Position numbers and translations under genes: made by a program. Below are positions 24,813 through 34,428 of a stretch of 64,000 nucleotides of DNA, piece by piece (positions within the stretch are counted from its first letter, which is position 1; the number at the start of each line of letters is the position of its first letter). The stretch is from Limnobacter parvus (GTDB lineage Bacteria > Pseudomonadota > Gammaproteobacteria > Burkholderiales > Burkholderiaceae_B): NCBI RefSeq assembly GCF_024623725.1, contig NZ_JANKHG010000026.1, positions 124,001-188,000 on the forward strand, read 5' to 3'. The notes beneath the pieces were generated by a model, which saw nothing but the letters and a program-made list of their open reading frames with translations, was not told the origin of the DNA and made no database searches.

Positions 24813-26561
24813 TCAGGTTCTTGCAGGCAGGAATTGCCCGAAGCCCATTTCTTTACCGAGCGCGGGCATCACAGCCTCGTTCTCGACTGCTATCTTGCCA
24901 TTAATCAATACGTGTTTCACTACACCCGGGTTTCTGTTCACCAAGCGTTGCAATCCAAAGTTCTCCATTTCGCCCCAGCTAACCTGTTCAAGATTTTGGT
25001 TCAAGGCATCGGGATTCAGCACCACCACATCAGCGCGGTCGCCCACGCGAATTTTTCCAGCTTCAATCCCCAGCCAGTCGGCCTGCTCGCCAGTCAAGCG
25101 CCACACAGCATGTTCCATGCTCATGATGGGTTGGTGTTCATCAATGGTTTCCTGAATCAGCTTCAGGAAGCGCAAGGGCAGGTTGTAGAAGGCCATGTTG
25201 CGAATGTGCGCACCCGCGTCGCTGAAAGTGATCAGGGTGTTTTTGTCTTGAACCAGTTCACGAATTACTTCACGCTTGTGGTTACCCACTGTGGTGTACC
25301 AGCGAAGCTGGCGGCCAAATTGCACCACCAAGTCCAGGAACAAATCGACCACGTGAACCTTGCGAGCTCGGGCCACTTCATCAAAGTTTTTGCCCACCAA
25401 ATTTGCATCAGGGCATTCCAAAATAACCGCATCGCCAAAATCGCGTTGCCACACCCGCGGGCTTAACTTCTGCCCGTAAAACTTGCGGAACTGGCGGCGA
25501 TAGTCTTCGTTTTGCAGCAGGCTGTTTCGCTCAATTTGCGTGCGCAAATCAAGGGCCATTTCGCCGGCACCAAATTCTTCGAAAAACACCACATCAATAC
25601 CGTCTGCATACACGGTGAAAGGTGTCGGCAGAAGCTGCCAGCGGAATGCACCACCCAGCCAGTTCACCACCTTGCTTGAAATTTGCGCCATGGGCCGAAC
25701 TGTTTTGTTGCCCTTCAAATCGATCAGTGCAATCAATGTGGTTTTCAGTGGCTTACGTATCCAGCCCAAGGTTTCAATCAGGTATTCAAAAATCTGCAGC
25801 GGGTTGGCTGCGTTGGGTGCGCCTTGGTGCACGCGGCGATACTTGCGCAGAATCTTGTTCAGGCGGCGAAGTTCGCTCCAACGTGCGTAGGTACTGGGCA
25901 GGCTCTTCGACCAGGCCCGGTCGCCATCAATTTTGTCCCATTTCAGGCACATGGTTGAAAGGCCCAGAAAACCGGCGTCAAGCGCTTCGGTCAGGGTGGC
26001 TTCCATTTTCTGCATTTGGGCTTCAGTGGGCTTGATTTTCCGGTCAGTTGAATCGAGCAGCCCCATGGTGCCCACGCGCAAATCGCTGTGACCCAAAAAT
26101 GAAATCAGGTTTGGGCCCAAGGGTTGCTTTTGCACAAACTCGACCCACTGGCGCGGCGTGTTCCAGGTTTTTTTCTCTTGCAGAATTGGGAGCACTTTCT
26201 CGCGGGGCACAGTTTCTACACGCGTGAAAATATCGGAAGCATCCTCGGCTTCGCTGCAAATCATGCTCAACGAACAACTGCCCACCAGCACGGTGGTCAC
26301 GCCATGCCGCACCGATTCCGACAGGCTGGGCGCCACAATCATTTCTGCATCATAGTGGGTGTGCGTGTCCAGAAAACCGGGGGTGACCCAATGGCCCGCA
26401 GCATCAATTACTTTGGGCGCGCCCTCGTATTGCAAAGGCGAGTCGCTGACGGCTGCAATTCGACCGTCTTTAATTCCTATGTGGCGAATCGCCGATGGAC
26501 CACCCGTGCCGTCAAAATAACGTCCGCCCGTGATGACGACGTCAAAGGTTGATGCTGCCAT
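24813..26561 (-). CDS. Amidohydrolase (D-aminoacylase/N-acyl-amino-acid deacylase-like), 582 aa
   Basis: The starting VVITGGRYFDGTG and TPGFLDTHTHYDAE (metal-binding HxH) are characteristic of the amidohydrolase-3 branch that includes D-aminoacylase. Further on, TFSDAGAHIRNMAF supplies the catalytic Asp and the C-terminal GKIRVGDRADVVVLNPD the usual beta-sandwich closing strand. It is cytoplasmic and hydrolyses an amide or cyclic amide; the substrate is not predicted. It is followed closely by the VOC and ADC-like genes, likely one operon. Confidence 0.88.
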   Translation of the reverse strand: MAASTFDVVITGGRYFDGTGGPSAIRHIGIKDGRIAAVSDSPLQYEGAPKVIDAAGHWVTPGFLDTHTHYDAEMIVAPSLSESVRHGVTTVLVGSCSLSMICSEAEDASDIFTRVETVPREKVLPILQEKKTWNTPRQWVEFVQKQPLGPNLISFLGHSDLRVGTMGLLDSTDRKIKPTEAQMQKMEATLTEALDAGFLGLSTMCLKWDKIDGDRAWSKSLPSTYARWSELRRLNKILRKYRRVHQGAPNAANPLQIFEYLIETLGWIRKPLKTTLIALIDLKGNKTVRPMAQISSKVVNWLGGAFRWQLLPTPFTVYADGIDVVFFEEFGAGEMALDLRTQIERNSLLQNEDYRRQFRKFYGQKLSPRVWQRDFGDAVILECPDANLVGKNFDEVARARKVHVVDLFLDLVVQFGRQLRWYTTVGNHKREVIRELVQDKNTLITFSDAGAHIRNMAFYNLPLRFLKLIQETIDEHQPIMSMEHAVWRLTGEQADWLGIEAGKIRVGDRADVVVLNPDALNQNLEQVSWGEMENFGLQRLVNRNPGVVKHVLINGKIAVENEAVMPALGKEMGFGQFLPART

Positions 26562-26626
26562 TGCTTGTCTCCAATTCTCATTTTTTTCAAATGTAACAAG
26601 AAATCTTGTCGAATTGGGAAAAAGTT

Positions 26627-27691
26627 TTATCGTTGGCTGTAAATCACCTCTTTGCTGCCGGCGGGCAGGGTGATGAAATCGCCGTCTTCACCAATGCGAA
26701 AGGGGCCTTTGAACATTTCTGGTGCCTTGCCCAGAAAGATTTCCCGCAAGGGCGCCAGGGGCAGGGGCGGTACAATGTGGCTAAGCACCACATGCCCAAC
26801 CTGCGCTTCTTGAGCCAGCACGGCCACATCCATTGGGCTGGCGTGGTAGTTGGGTATGTCGGAGAAAATCTTGGCCAGCTTGCTTCGGTTGTTCTTCAAC
26901 GCTGTTTCTTGAAGTGCAGCCACCAGTTCCGGGCTCAGGGCCTCATGAATCAACAGGTCTGCGCCTGTCGCGGCGTCTTTCACCTGTTCATCGGAAGTGG
27001 TGTCGCCACTTAGCACAACGGTGCGGCCTTTGTAGGCTATTCGGTAGCCCACAGCTGGGTTGATGGGCTGGTGGTTCACGGCAAAGGCCTCAACCCGTAA
27101 ATCGCCTTGTTGCAGCACTGTGGTGTAACTGCCTTTTTGCACACTGAATTCATTCACATCAGCACCAGCCAATTCAGGGGGCATGGTGGCTTCGCCGTGG
27201 TGTGCCGTGCGGTATCCGTTGTCGGCTTCATAAGCGGCCTTAAAACCGTTCAATACCCCTGAAACGCCGGTGGGGCCGTGCACGGTCAGGCGCTCGCCTT
27301 CGGTGTGTTGCGCCCAGCGTGTCATCAGCACTTCGCCCAGGCCATCAATGTGGTCGGAATGAAAATGCGTAATGAACACGCCCTTCAACTGTCCGGTTGA
27401 AAATTGCATGGTGGAAATCTGTTTGGCAGCGGCACTGCCTGCATCGAACAAAAACATGTCCTTGCCAGCAATCACGATGGTGCAGGGCGCTGCGCGGTCG
27501 GGGTCGGGGAAGGGCGAGCCAGTACCACACAGGCCTACGTGCAAACCATCGGCCAAGCCATCCAGCGGATTCTGCATGCGCTGCGTGGCGATTTTCTCAA
27601 CCAGTGTCAAGGCGATGTTGGTGCGTTGAATGTAGGCAATCGAAGCACCCAACGCGATGAATATCACCGCGCCAGTCAGCAGTTTTTTCAT
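26627..27691 (-). CDS. Exported or membrane-anchored metallo-beta-lactamase-fold hydrolase, 354 aa
   Basis: An N-terminal hydrophobic stretch (residues 4-22) acts as a signal or anchor. THFHSDHIDG (H109, H111, D113, H114) is the zinc motif, with VVLSGDTTSD and LIHEA further on, as in RNase Z/arylsulfatase-like MBL enzymes. The combination of a signal peptide and an RNase-Z-like core is common in enzymes acting on esters or sulfates outside the cytoplasm rather than on tRNA. It lies 15 bp downstream of the DUF3604 gene. Confidence 0.85.
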   Translation of the reverse strand: MKKLLTGAVIFIALGASIAYIQRTNIALTLVEKIATQRMQNPLDGLADGLHVGLCGTGSPFPDPDRAAPCTIVIAGKDMFLFDAGSAAAKQISTMQFSTGQLKGVFITHFHSDHIDGLGEVLMTRWAQHTEGERLTVHGPTGVSGVLNGFKAAYEADNGYRTAHHGEATMPPELAGADVNEFSVQKGSYTTVLQQGDLRVEAFAVNHQPINPAVGYRIAYKGRTVVLSGDTTSDEQVKDAATGADLLIHEALSPELVAALQETALKNNRSKLAKIFSDIPNYHASPMDVAVLAQEAQVGHVVLSHIVPPLPLAPLREIFLGKAPEMFKGPFRIGEDGDFITLPAGSKEVIYSQR

Positions 27692-27706
27692 GGTGTTATT
27701 TCCTTT

Positions 27707-30013
27707 TTATTGAATGCTGCTTTCAACCCAAATGGGAGAACTCCAGGCGCGTTCTTGCTGAGTAATGAAGCGGAAATCGCCCCGGAAGCTGCCGGGCTCG
27801 CCTTCAATGCGACAGCAGCCTTCAAACCCTGCAAAACCGCTTTGTGCGGAAAACAATCCATTGCCTGGTTGCAGCGCCGCACATTGCACGCCTTTGTCGG
27901 CGCACATTTTTGTGGTCCAGCGGCAGGAATTGTTTTCCAGTGCCCGAGCGAAATAGCTTGCGCCCGTCGCAGCATTGAACTGCGTGTCATGAAAAACCGC
28001 GCACATTTGCTCCGGACCTTTTTGTTGCAGGCTGCAGTCGGAATTCGGTTGCGGGGCGTTGGCATTCTCCGCCAGCTTTAATACCTGCTGTTTCAAATTA
28101 CCTTGGGTGTCAGCCCAGGTCTTGATTAATTCCAGCCTTTGCAAAGGAATACCGGCTTCTTCGCCGCCCGGGTCTTGAAGGGCATACGCCACAATGTAGG
28201 GGCCGCGGTTATTCACTGTCAGTGTGCCGCCCATTGGAACGCCACTCATCAAGCCTTCTTCAATCGGGCTTGCCCCGGAAGCCAATTGTTCACAAATATT
28301 CGCAGGAAAAGGTTCGCTCGAAGCCAGTGTTCGAATTCGCATGCGTGACCCTGATGTAGCGAATGTTTCCCGACGCTTTAAGGCCGCGAAAATTTCTTTT
28401 CTTGTGTTTTCTCGTGCCCACACACCAGCCAGTCCACCCGGTGTGAAGTTGGATGCAACCGGATTGAATACGCGATCTGCGCAGTTGTTCGGGTCAGCCG
28501 CAGATTCGGTACTGAATGGCAATTTGAAGCCTGTGATCGAGTCGGTGGGCAAGGGCGGTTGCTTGCATTCCCAATTGCCCAGTGCTTCATTGGGTTCATC
28601 ATCTAGCACGCCACCGTGGCCGGAGTTTTTCGCGAATTTGTTTTTGTCAGTGTTGCCCGCAATACCGTTGTGTGTGTCGCTTGATCCAATAAAGCCATAC
28701 TGATACGGATTCACACCCAGTTTGCGCTGAATGAAGCTGCCCTCCGGTAGCACATTGCGTGCGTAGTCCAGTGGGGTGGTGCAGTCTGCTGGGGTGGATC
28801 CACCAATGTTGCTGCCGGTGCATTGTTCAACTGCGTGAATGCTTTTGCCCTGGCCTTGGTTGCTGTTTACTTGGCAAAATAGTGGGTCAGTGGCCTTGCC
28901 TGTGCATACCCTGGCGCATTCGGCGGGGTCGTCAGCATTTCCCTTGCACAGGGTTTTCCATTCTTCAAAACCGCAGCCCGATTCTTCCCCGCCTGTGAGG
29001 CCTTGATTAAAACCGGTGATGCATTCGCTGGCACCTTTGTGCTGAACAATTTCAAAAAGGCGATCAAAAGTGTTTCGAAGTGTTGCGTCTGCCGCTGTCA
29101 AGGTTGCGTTGTTACGCGCCAGTGGCAGTCCTGTGTCGGCTTGGCGTGCGCGGGCAAAACGCCCATCGCTTTGATTGGTGCTGTGCGGAATGGTGACTAC
29201 ATCACAGCCATCCACGTCCAGGCATTCTGTTTTTAATCGATCAAACAATCCCCACTCATCATTTGTGTTGTCGGTGGTCGGTATCAGGGGGGTTGAACTG
29301 ATCACGTCGGCGGGCACCTTGGTACCTTCGAATATCACATTGCGATGGAGTACCTGCCCACCCTTGTTGGATGAGAACTCATAGCCATTGAAAGTAGTGA
29401 ATTTGCAGGGCTGATTTTCTGCATTGGCAATGGATTGAATTTCTTCCCAAGTACGTGTGCTGGGTACCAGGCTGCCCGCACCGGTCACCACTTGCAGATA
29501 AAGAGGAACATTGCCCGTGATGAAAACAGAGACATTGTCGCGGATTACTTGGCCGAGCACACCACACGCCGGGTTTGTGCCCGCAGGCAGGTTTCCTTGA
29601 AGTTCACAAATATTGGAGAAGGTTCCCAATTGCTCAGCGTGCTCGGTGACCGCAGCAAAATCAAGTGGACGGCCGATGTTGATTTGTCGCATGGGCATGT
29701 CAGGGTCTTCGCCCGACGGGAGGAACGCGTTTTCGCCTTTGGCGAATTGGTAGGCCTCGCGTGGTCCATTGATGGAATTGAAGAAATAAGCGTCGAACGA
29801 CAGTTTGGTGTGAATGTGTAGGTCACCAAAAAATGCCTGTTTCCTTACACTGCTGCCCAGGCATTCCACATCATCAGGTCGTTCGGCTGGGGTCACAGTA
29901 TTGGGCCCGCCGTTCTGCACAACTTCACCCTCTCCGGAACCAGAACATCCCAAAAGCCCAAAAGTGATCAGCACTGAAACCAAAAGTGGCCATCGTTGAT
30001 ACGAATTAAACAT
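27707..30013 (-). CDS. DUF3604 lipoprotein, 768 aa
   Basis: Lipobox LLGC places the lipidated Cys at residue 23. FFGDLHIHTKLSFDAYF is the opening PHP-like metal motif of DUF3604, and AAVTEHAEQLG and IGSSDTHNG follow as further metal-ligand candidates. Members are large, exported, and of unknown reaction; a PHP-type hydrolase is likely from the fold. I start at ATG 30013; an in-frame upstream ATG at 30058 would put 15 residues before a clean lipoprotein signal. It overlaps the HupE/UreJ-like gene by 8 bp. Confidence 0.85.
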   Translation of the reverse strand: MFNSYQRWPLLVSVLITFGLLGCSGSGEGEVVQNGGPNTVTPAERPDDVECLGSSVRKQAFFGDLHIHTKLSFDAYFFNSINGPREAYQFAKGENAFLPSGEDPDMPMRQINIGRPLDFAAVTEHAEQLGTFSNICELQGNLPAGTNPACGVLGQVIRDNVSVFITGNVPLYLQVVTGAGSLVPSTRTWEEIQSIANAENQPCKFTTFNGYEFSSNKGGQVLHRNVIFEGTKVPADVISSTPLIPTTDNTNDEWGLFDRLKTECLDVDGCDVVTIPHSTNQSDGRFARARQADTGLPLARNNATLTAADATLRNTFDRLFEIVQHKGASECITGFNQGLTGGEESGCGFEEWKTLCKGNADDPAECARVCTGKATDPLFCQVNSNQGQGKSIHAVEQCTGSNIGGSTPADCTTPLDYARNVLPEGSFIQRKLGVNPYQYGFIGSSDTHNGIAGNTDKNKFAKNSGHGGVLDDEPNEALGNWECKQPPLPTDSITGFKLPFSTESAADPNNCADRVFNPVASNFTPGGLAGVWARENTRKEIFAALKRRETFATSGSRMRIRTLASSEPFPANICEQLASGASPIEEGLMSGVPMGGTLTVNNRGPYIVAYALQDPGGEEAGIPLQRLELIKTWADTQGNLKQQVLKLAENANAPQPNSDCSLQQKGPEQMCAVFHDTQFNAATGASYFARALENNSCRWTTKMCADKGVQCAALQPGNGLFSAQSGFAGFEGCCRIEGEPGSFRGDFRFITQQERAWSSPIWVESSIQ

Positions 30014-31022
30014 AGCTGTGGATCCTTTCAATGGTCCAGTACAATGCAGCACCGCCAATGCTCAGAGTCAGCACGTTCTGCGCCAATCGAGTGAACGTTG
30101 GGAAATGGGCTTTTTCAAGCAATGCGAAGGTGCTTGCCAGCAGGGTGACTATCCACAACTGACCGAGCTCTATGCCCAAATTAAACAGCAACAGCGTGCT
30201 TAGAAGTGCTTGGTCAGGAAAACCGCGTTCTTCCATTGAAAGCGCGAATCCTGAACCATGAAGAAGGCCAAACGCTGCTATCAGAAGCAGATGCGGCCAG
30301 TTTGATGTTGGTACCGTTTCTTTTCGAATCAATTCCCAGGCCAGCCACAATACACTCAGTGCAATCCAGGCTTCAATGGCGCGAGTGGGTACGGCTATCC
30401 AGCCCAACACCAACATGGCCAAAGTCAAGCTGTGCCCCACCGTAAAAAGTGTGAACTGACCCAGTAGTTGTTTCACGCTTTGCTCGCGCTTTCGCCACAA
30501 CAGATACAGGCCAGTCACAAACAGCACATGATCCCAACCAAACACAATGTGTTCAATTCCAACGATGAGGTATTGAAGTGCGGGGGTGTTGTTCGCTTCG
30601 GTGTTTAAGGAAATACTGCCCGAATTTGGCGTTAACACTGCGTGAATGCGGTTTGCATTCAGGGGCGTGGCCAGAACAATTAGTTCAGGTGCAAGGCGTG
30701 TGAAACCGTCGGCCGCAACATGATGGGCATTCAATAACGCTGAACAAAAGAAATTGCCGCGTTGAATAACTTCGGTATCGCCTTCCCATTCGATATTTAC
30801 ATTGCGCAGTTCACAGGCGGGTTCAAACTTGAAGTCGATGGGAGGTACTTTGCCATCGGCGCCCACTGTTCTTTTAAAGACAAATAATCCTGTTCCGCTC
30901 GCTGTTTCCTGCACAATCAGCGCCGAAGTGCCCATCTCATGGGCGTGAGCACTTTGTACGCCAATGGGCAAATCCAGTTTCAAGATAAGAATGAACGCAA
31001 GCAGGAAGGCAAAGATTTTCAC
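30006..31022 (-). CDS. HupE/UreJ-like membrane protein, 338 aa
   Basis: A signal peptide ends around AHA (residue 27), followed by an exported domain of about 120 residues and then six to seven transmembrane helices. GIEHIVFGWDHVLF, TVGHSLTLA, GLLHGSGFA and FNLGIELGQL carry the conserved His/Asp/Glu residues of HupE/UreJ_2 proteins, related to nickel or cobalt permeases. It overlaps both neighbours (8 bp with DUF3604, 4 bp with the PPIase gene), so the three are translated together. Confidence 0.82.
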   Translation of the reverse strand: MKIFAFLLAFILILKLDLPIGVQSAHAHEMGTSALIVQETASGTGLFVFKRTVGADGKVPPIDFKFEPACELRNVNIEWEGDTEVIQRGNFFCSALLNAHHVAADGFTRLAPELIVLATPLNANRIHAVLTPNSGSISLNTEANNTPALQYLIVGIEHIVFGWDHVLFVTGLYLLWRKREQSVKQLLGQFTLFTVGHSLTLAMLVLGWIAVPTRAIEAWIALSVLWLAWELIRKETVPTSNWPHLLLIAAFGLLHGSGFALSMEERGFPDQALLSTLLLFNLGIELGQLWIVTLLASTFALLEKAHFPTFTRLAQNVLTLSIGGAALYWTIERIHSYV

Positions 31023-31822
31023 GGGCCATCCTTAATTGTGTAAGTGGCTCGCAAAGCCGCCAAGCCTGCGTCGTTGACTGCCTCGCGCTGTGCAGCGATT
31101 AAATCAGACATCAGCTGAGTGCCTGCCTCTTGCAGTGTCATGATTCGACCTTCATTTCTTTCATCCACTTTAAAAAGGTGGACTCCCAGAGCGGACTGCA
31201 CAGGATTTGACCATTGTCCAATAGGCAATTCGAACAAAATCGATGCGGCTTTGTTTCCGAATTCTTTGATGACCTGATCGCGACTTAACAGCGCTTCGCT
31301 TGTTCGCAAAGGAAACGGGTCAGAAACGATTTCTTTGCTGGCGCTTAAGTCGATCAGTGCGGTCTCTGCGTGATAAATTGATTCATCACCGCGTTTTCCC
31401 CTACTAAAAAAATGATGTTGAAATTGAATGGATTGCTCGGTTTGATAGCGCTCAGGATTCTGATCCAGCCATGTTTGAAGCTGTGCCTCTGTGGGTGTTG
31501 CAACAGGGGTCATGTCCTCCAGCAAAAACCGCATTTTTTGAACAACGCGGCGTTTTACGATTAGATCGTCCTTCTCAAGGCCCAGCTTCAAGCCTTCCCG
31601 ATAAAGAATTTCTTCATCAATGTACAAAGCCATGGCCTGTTCGTAATTTGCGTTGTTCTGGTCCTGAGCACGGGTTTGCAGCACCTGTTCACGCACAAAT
31701 GCACGCTGCGCATCAGTGATGATCAGTTCATTGCGACCTGTCGACTCAACGCTGCGCCATTCAAGCAAACCAATCAGGGCGGCCACTACCAGAAAGCCAA
31801 ACGCGGCATGTGAAGTATTCAT
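31019..31822 (-). CDS. Membrane-anchored PpiC-type peptidyl-prolyl isomerase, 267 aa
   Basis: One N-terminal hydrophobic helix (residues 6-22) is followed by a SurA-like chaperone region and a parvulin domain (IQFQHHFFSRG to GVHLFKVDERNEG). Such proteins assist folding of exported proteins. Its fixed place before the HupE/UreJ-like and DUF3604 genes suggests it helps mature one of them. It overlaps the next gene by 4 bp and lies 7 bp after the SDR gene. Confidence 0.8.
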   Translation of the reverse strand: MNTSHAAFGFLVVAALIGLLEWRSVESTGRNELIITDAQRAFVREQVLQTRAQDQNNANYEQAMALYIDEEILYREGLKLGLEKDDLIVKRRVVQKMRFLLEDMTPVATPTEAQLQTWLDQNPERYQTEQSIQFQHHFFSRGKRGDESIYHAETALIDLSASKEIVSDPFPLRTSEALLSRDQVIKEFGNKAASILFELPIGQWSNPVQSALGVHLFKVDERNEGRIMTLQEAGTQLMSDLIAAQREAVNDAGLAALRATYTIKDGP

Positions 31823-31829
31823 GTGGCGT

Positions 31830-32579
31830 TTATTTCATGTAGCGCCACACGCCGGTGGGCATGTTCGCCAATAATGGTTTCAACAGCTTCCAGGGGTAGC
31901 CAGGTACCACGCCCAAGCTGTGTCCCTTTTCAATGTGGTTGGCCATTTCCTTTGCCGCCTTTTCAGCGGATACCAGGAAAGGAAATTTGTCCATGTCATC
32001 GACAATGTCAGTTTTTACAAAGCCGGGTAAAATTTTCGTGAAGTTGATTTTGTATTTTTTTAGCTCAATGGCCGCGGCATCCAGGTACATTGAAAAGCCC
32101 GCCTTCGTGGCGCAATATGCGGCTTGTTTTGGAATGGGGGTAAGCGATGCCAGCGAGGATATGCCCACCACATGGCCGCCACCGGCTTGTTTGAACCACT
32201 CTACTGCTGCATTCACAGTCGCGATCGCGCCCAGCAAGTTTGTTTGCATCAAACCCAGTTCATCGGCCAGCTGACCCTTGCCCACACCAGTCAGTTTGTT
32301 AACACCAGCATTCACAATTACCACATCAACTTTCTTCAAGTCGTTGAATAACGTGCGCAGTGCAGGCCCAACTTTGTCAGTTTCATTCACATCGAGTTCA
32401 ATGATTTCAATCTGCAAATTGATGCAGCCGGGCATCGAGTTGATTTCTGCACGCAATGCCTCAAGTTTGTCGAACCGCCGAGCTGCAAGACCCAGCCGGT
32501 AGCCGCGTTTTGCAAATTCAAGGGCAAGCGCCTTGCCAATTCCTGATGAGGCCCCTGTGATCACTACTGATTTGCTCAA
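31830..32579 (-). CDS. Short-chain dehydrogenase/reductase, 249 aa
   Basis: TGASSGIG near residues 8-15, NAGVNK near 93, GISS and YCATK give the classical SDR set. The start is TTG, in a TTGA overlap with the stop of the GST-like gene, implying translational coupling. The C-terminus (PGYPWKLLKPLLANMP) resembles SDRs of lipid metabolism that bind membranes. The substrate is unknown. Confidence 0.87.
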   Translation of the reverse strand: MSKSVVITGASSGIGKALALEFAKRGYRLGLAARRFDKLEALRAEINSMPGCINLQIEIIELDVNETDKVGPALRTLFNDLKKVDVVIVNAGVNKLTGVGKGQLADELGLMQTNLLGAIATVNAAVEWFKQAGGGHVVGISSLASLTPIPKQAAYCATKAGFSMYLDAAAIELKKYKINFTKILPGFVKTDIVDDMDKFPFLVSAEKAAKEMANHIEKGHSLGVVPGYPWKLLKPLLANMPTGVWRYMK

Positions 32580-33706
32580 GCCAAATTCTCCATGTGTTGT
32601 TTGGGTAGCGCTGTGACTGCCACTGTAAGGGCCCTGCGTTCAACGCGGGGCAAATTCATGTTCAGCAGGTGTTCAGCTTTGTGAGTTCGCAGCCAGACAC
32701 GCACGTCATGTTTGTCGCTGTCGGCCATGTGGGTGTAGCAGTCCAGTGCACGCTGAATCATCCAAATCATGTAGGGAAGTGCACCGCGCTTGAAGGGCTT
32801 GCCGCCCATGGTTGTGCAAACGTCGCCAAGTCGGCGAGGCAATCGCTTGTTCAATCCATTTTCCTTGGCGTACTGCGTGGCCATGTCACCCACTTGCACC
32901 ACCATTGGAATGAACTCATTGAAAATGGAATGAAACACTGGGCCCAATGTGTCGGGAATTCCGTCATTGGGTATCAGCATTTCGCCAGCGAACATGGCGG
33001 GGTTTTTCATGCGCTCAATCCACGCCGCCAAATGGGTGCGGGGTGCAATTAATTCACGCTTTGGCCAAGGGTCGCGGGCTAGGTGCCCATACATGGTGCC
33101 CACCAGGCCAAAATCACCCAGGCTTGGTTTGTTGCCCAACAGGAACGGAAAGGTTTGAAAATGGCGATCAAGTGCATCGAGCATGTGCTCGGTCCATTCG
33201 TTCATAGTGGAATGTTGCTCGGGAACAATGCCCACATAAGGCAACATGCTGCGAAGCATGTTGGCTGGGCGTTGCGCCACTTTTCTTTGTAAAAATCGGG
33301 GTGCCCAGGGCAGGAGTGCTTTACCAGCATCATGCTCGAACAAGGCAAAGTTTTCCGGATAGCTCCATCGGGTGTGCATGGCGATGGGTACCCACCATTC
33401 ATCGCCCCATGCTTCAAGCAACATGGACGCAAATTCTTGCACAGGTGTATTGGGTGTCACCGGGTTTTCATGATGAAGCGACTCGATGTAGTCGATTATT
33501 TCACTGGTGTCTTGAATCCACTCGCCCGACGCAGTTTTCAGAACGGGCATGACTGCCGCACCTGTTTTTTTCTTGATGGTCCGCGTCAAGGTGAACAGGT
33601 TGACGGGTTTCAGCGTGTGCTCTACTTGTTTGTATCGCAGATAGCAAATGGCTTTGCCCGTGAAGTAAGACAAGTGCCAGCCGTAAAGTGTGTAGTTCTG
33701 TCTCAT
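32576..33706 (-). CDS. Long glutathione-S-transferase-like protein, 376 aa
   Basis: The thioredoxin-like N-domain (YTLYGWHLSYFTGKA, then MPVLKTASGEWIQDTSEIIDYIE) and all-helical C-domain (FLLGNKPSLGDFGLVGTMYGHL) match GSTs. At 376 residues it is well above the usual 200-250, with a long C-terminal extension. It is a paralog of the protein at 34989-36077. It lies divergent from the TetR gene at 33820 across a promoter region with a perfect 15-bp palindrome, which suggests TetR control. It is the first gene of the long minus-strand run. Confidence 0.8.
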   Translation of the reverse strand: MRQNYTLYGWHLSYFTGKAICYLRYKQVEHTLKPVNLFTLTRTIKKKTGAAVMPVLKTASGEWIQDTSEIIDYIESLHHENPVTPNTPVQEFASMLLEAWGDEWWVPIAMHTRWSYPENFALFEHDAGKALLPWAPRFLQRKVAQRPANMLRSMLPYVGIVPEQHSTMNEWTEHMLDALDRHFQTFPFLLGNKPSLGDFGLVGTMYGHLARDPWPKRELIAPRTHLAAWIERMKNPAMFAGEMLIPNDGIPDTLGPVFHSIFNEFIPMVVQVGDMATQYAKENGLNKRLPRRLGDVCTTMGGKPFKRGALPYMIWMIQRALDCYTHMADSDKHDVRVWLRTHKAEHLLNMNLPRVERRALTVAVTALPKQHMENLA

Positions 33707-33774
33707 ATTGACCCATTTAGGGGTTCTAGTAAGCGATTAAAACATTAAAATTTACACTATGTCAACTTTGCAAA

Positions 33775-33789
33775 AAGTGTGTCACACTT
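33775..33789. promoter_or_regulatory. 15-bp perfect palindrome, probable TetR operator
   Basis: AAGTGTG-T-CACACTT is a perfect inverted repeat in the 113-bp gap between the GST-like gene (start 33706) and the TetR gene (start 33820). Position and symmetry fit an operator that the TetR protein would use to control both genes. Confidence 0.6.
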
Positions 33790-33819
33790 CATGGGGTTTC
33801 ACAGCAGTACCAGGATCAA

Positions 33820-34413
33820 ATGAACACAGCCAACATCACAGAAAAGCGTCCTTATCTGGGCAAAGACGATCGTAAAAAGGCCTTGCTGCTCAGTGCTGCT
33901 CAACTGGTTGAGCAGGCCGGGTGGGGCGTATTGAACATGAGTGCACTTGCTGAAAAAGCAGGCGTAAGCCGCCAACTGGTGTATCAACATTTTCCCAACC
34001 TGGAAAGCCTGTTGGGCGCAACGGCATGGGTAATTTTCACAGACACAATGCAAGGTACTGCCCAAGCGATTTCCAATCATCCAGATGATCTGAAACTGGC
34101 CATTCGATCCGCAGTGCTTGTTTCTTTGGACATGCCTGTGGGCAAAGGCGATGCCTTGTGGCAGTTGATTGCAGGCTCTGGATTGAATTCCCCAGAACTT
34201 GAAACGATTCGATTGGGCATTCGTGATGTGGTGCTTAAACTTTGGGTTCCGACGCTTCGTAAAACACTGGCCTTGGATGAAGCGGCAGCCACAGCGCAAG
34301 TGTGGATGGTGATCTTGTCGTTCTGGGGGGTTCGTCAGCTTATTCGAGACGGTTTGCTTGGGCGCGAACAGGGTATTGCGCAGTTCGACGCTTTGCTGGA
34401 CCGGATTTTTTAA
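33820..34413 (+). CDS. TetR-family transcriptional regulator, 197 aa
   Basis: The N-terminal helix-turn-helix includes GVLNMSALAEKAGVSRQLVYQHFPNLESLL (about residues 37-66), the TetR signature. The ligand-binding C-domain is not specific enough to name an effector. It is divergent from the GST-SDR-PPIase run and likely represses it and itself through the palindrome at 33775-33789. It converges on the second TetR gene with 15 bp between stops. Confidence 0.9.
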   Translation: MNTANITEKRPYLGKDDRKKALLLSAAQLVEQAGWGVLNMSALAEKAGVSRQLVYQHFPNLESLLGATAWVIFTDTMQGTAQAISNHPDDLKLAIRSAVLVSLDMPVGKGDALWQLIAGSGLNSPELETIRLGIRDVVLKLWVPTLRKTLALDEAAATAQVWMVILSFWGVRQLIRDGLLGREQGIAQFDALLDRIF

Positions 34414-34428
34414 AGCATCCTGGCTCGC

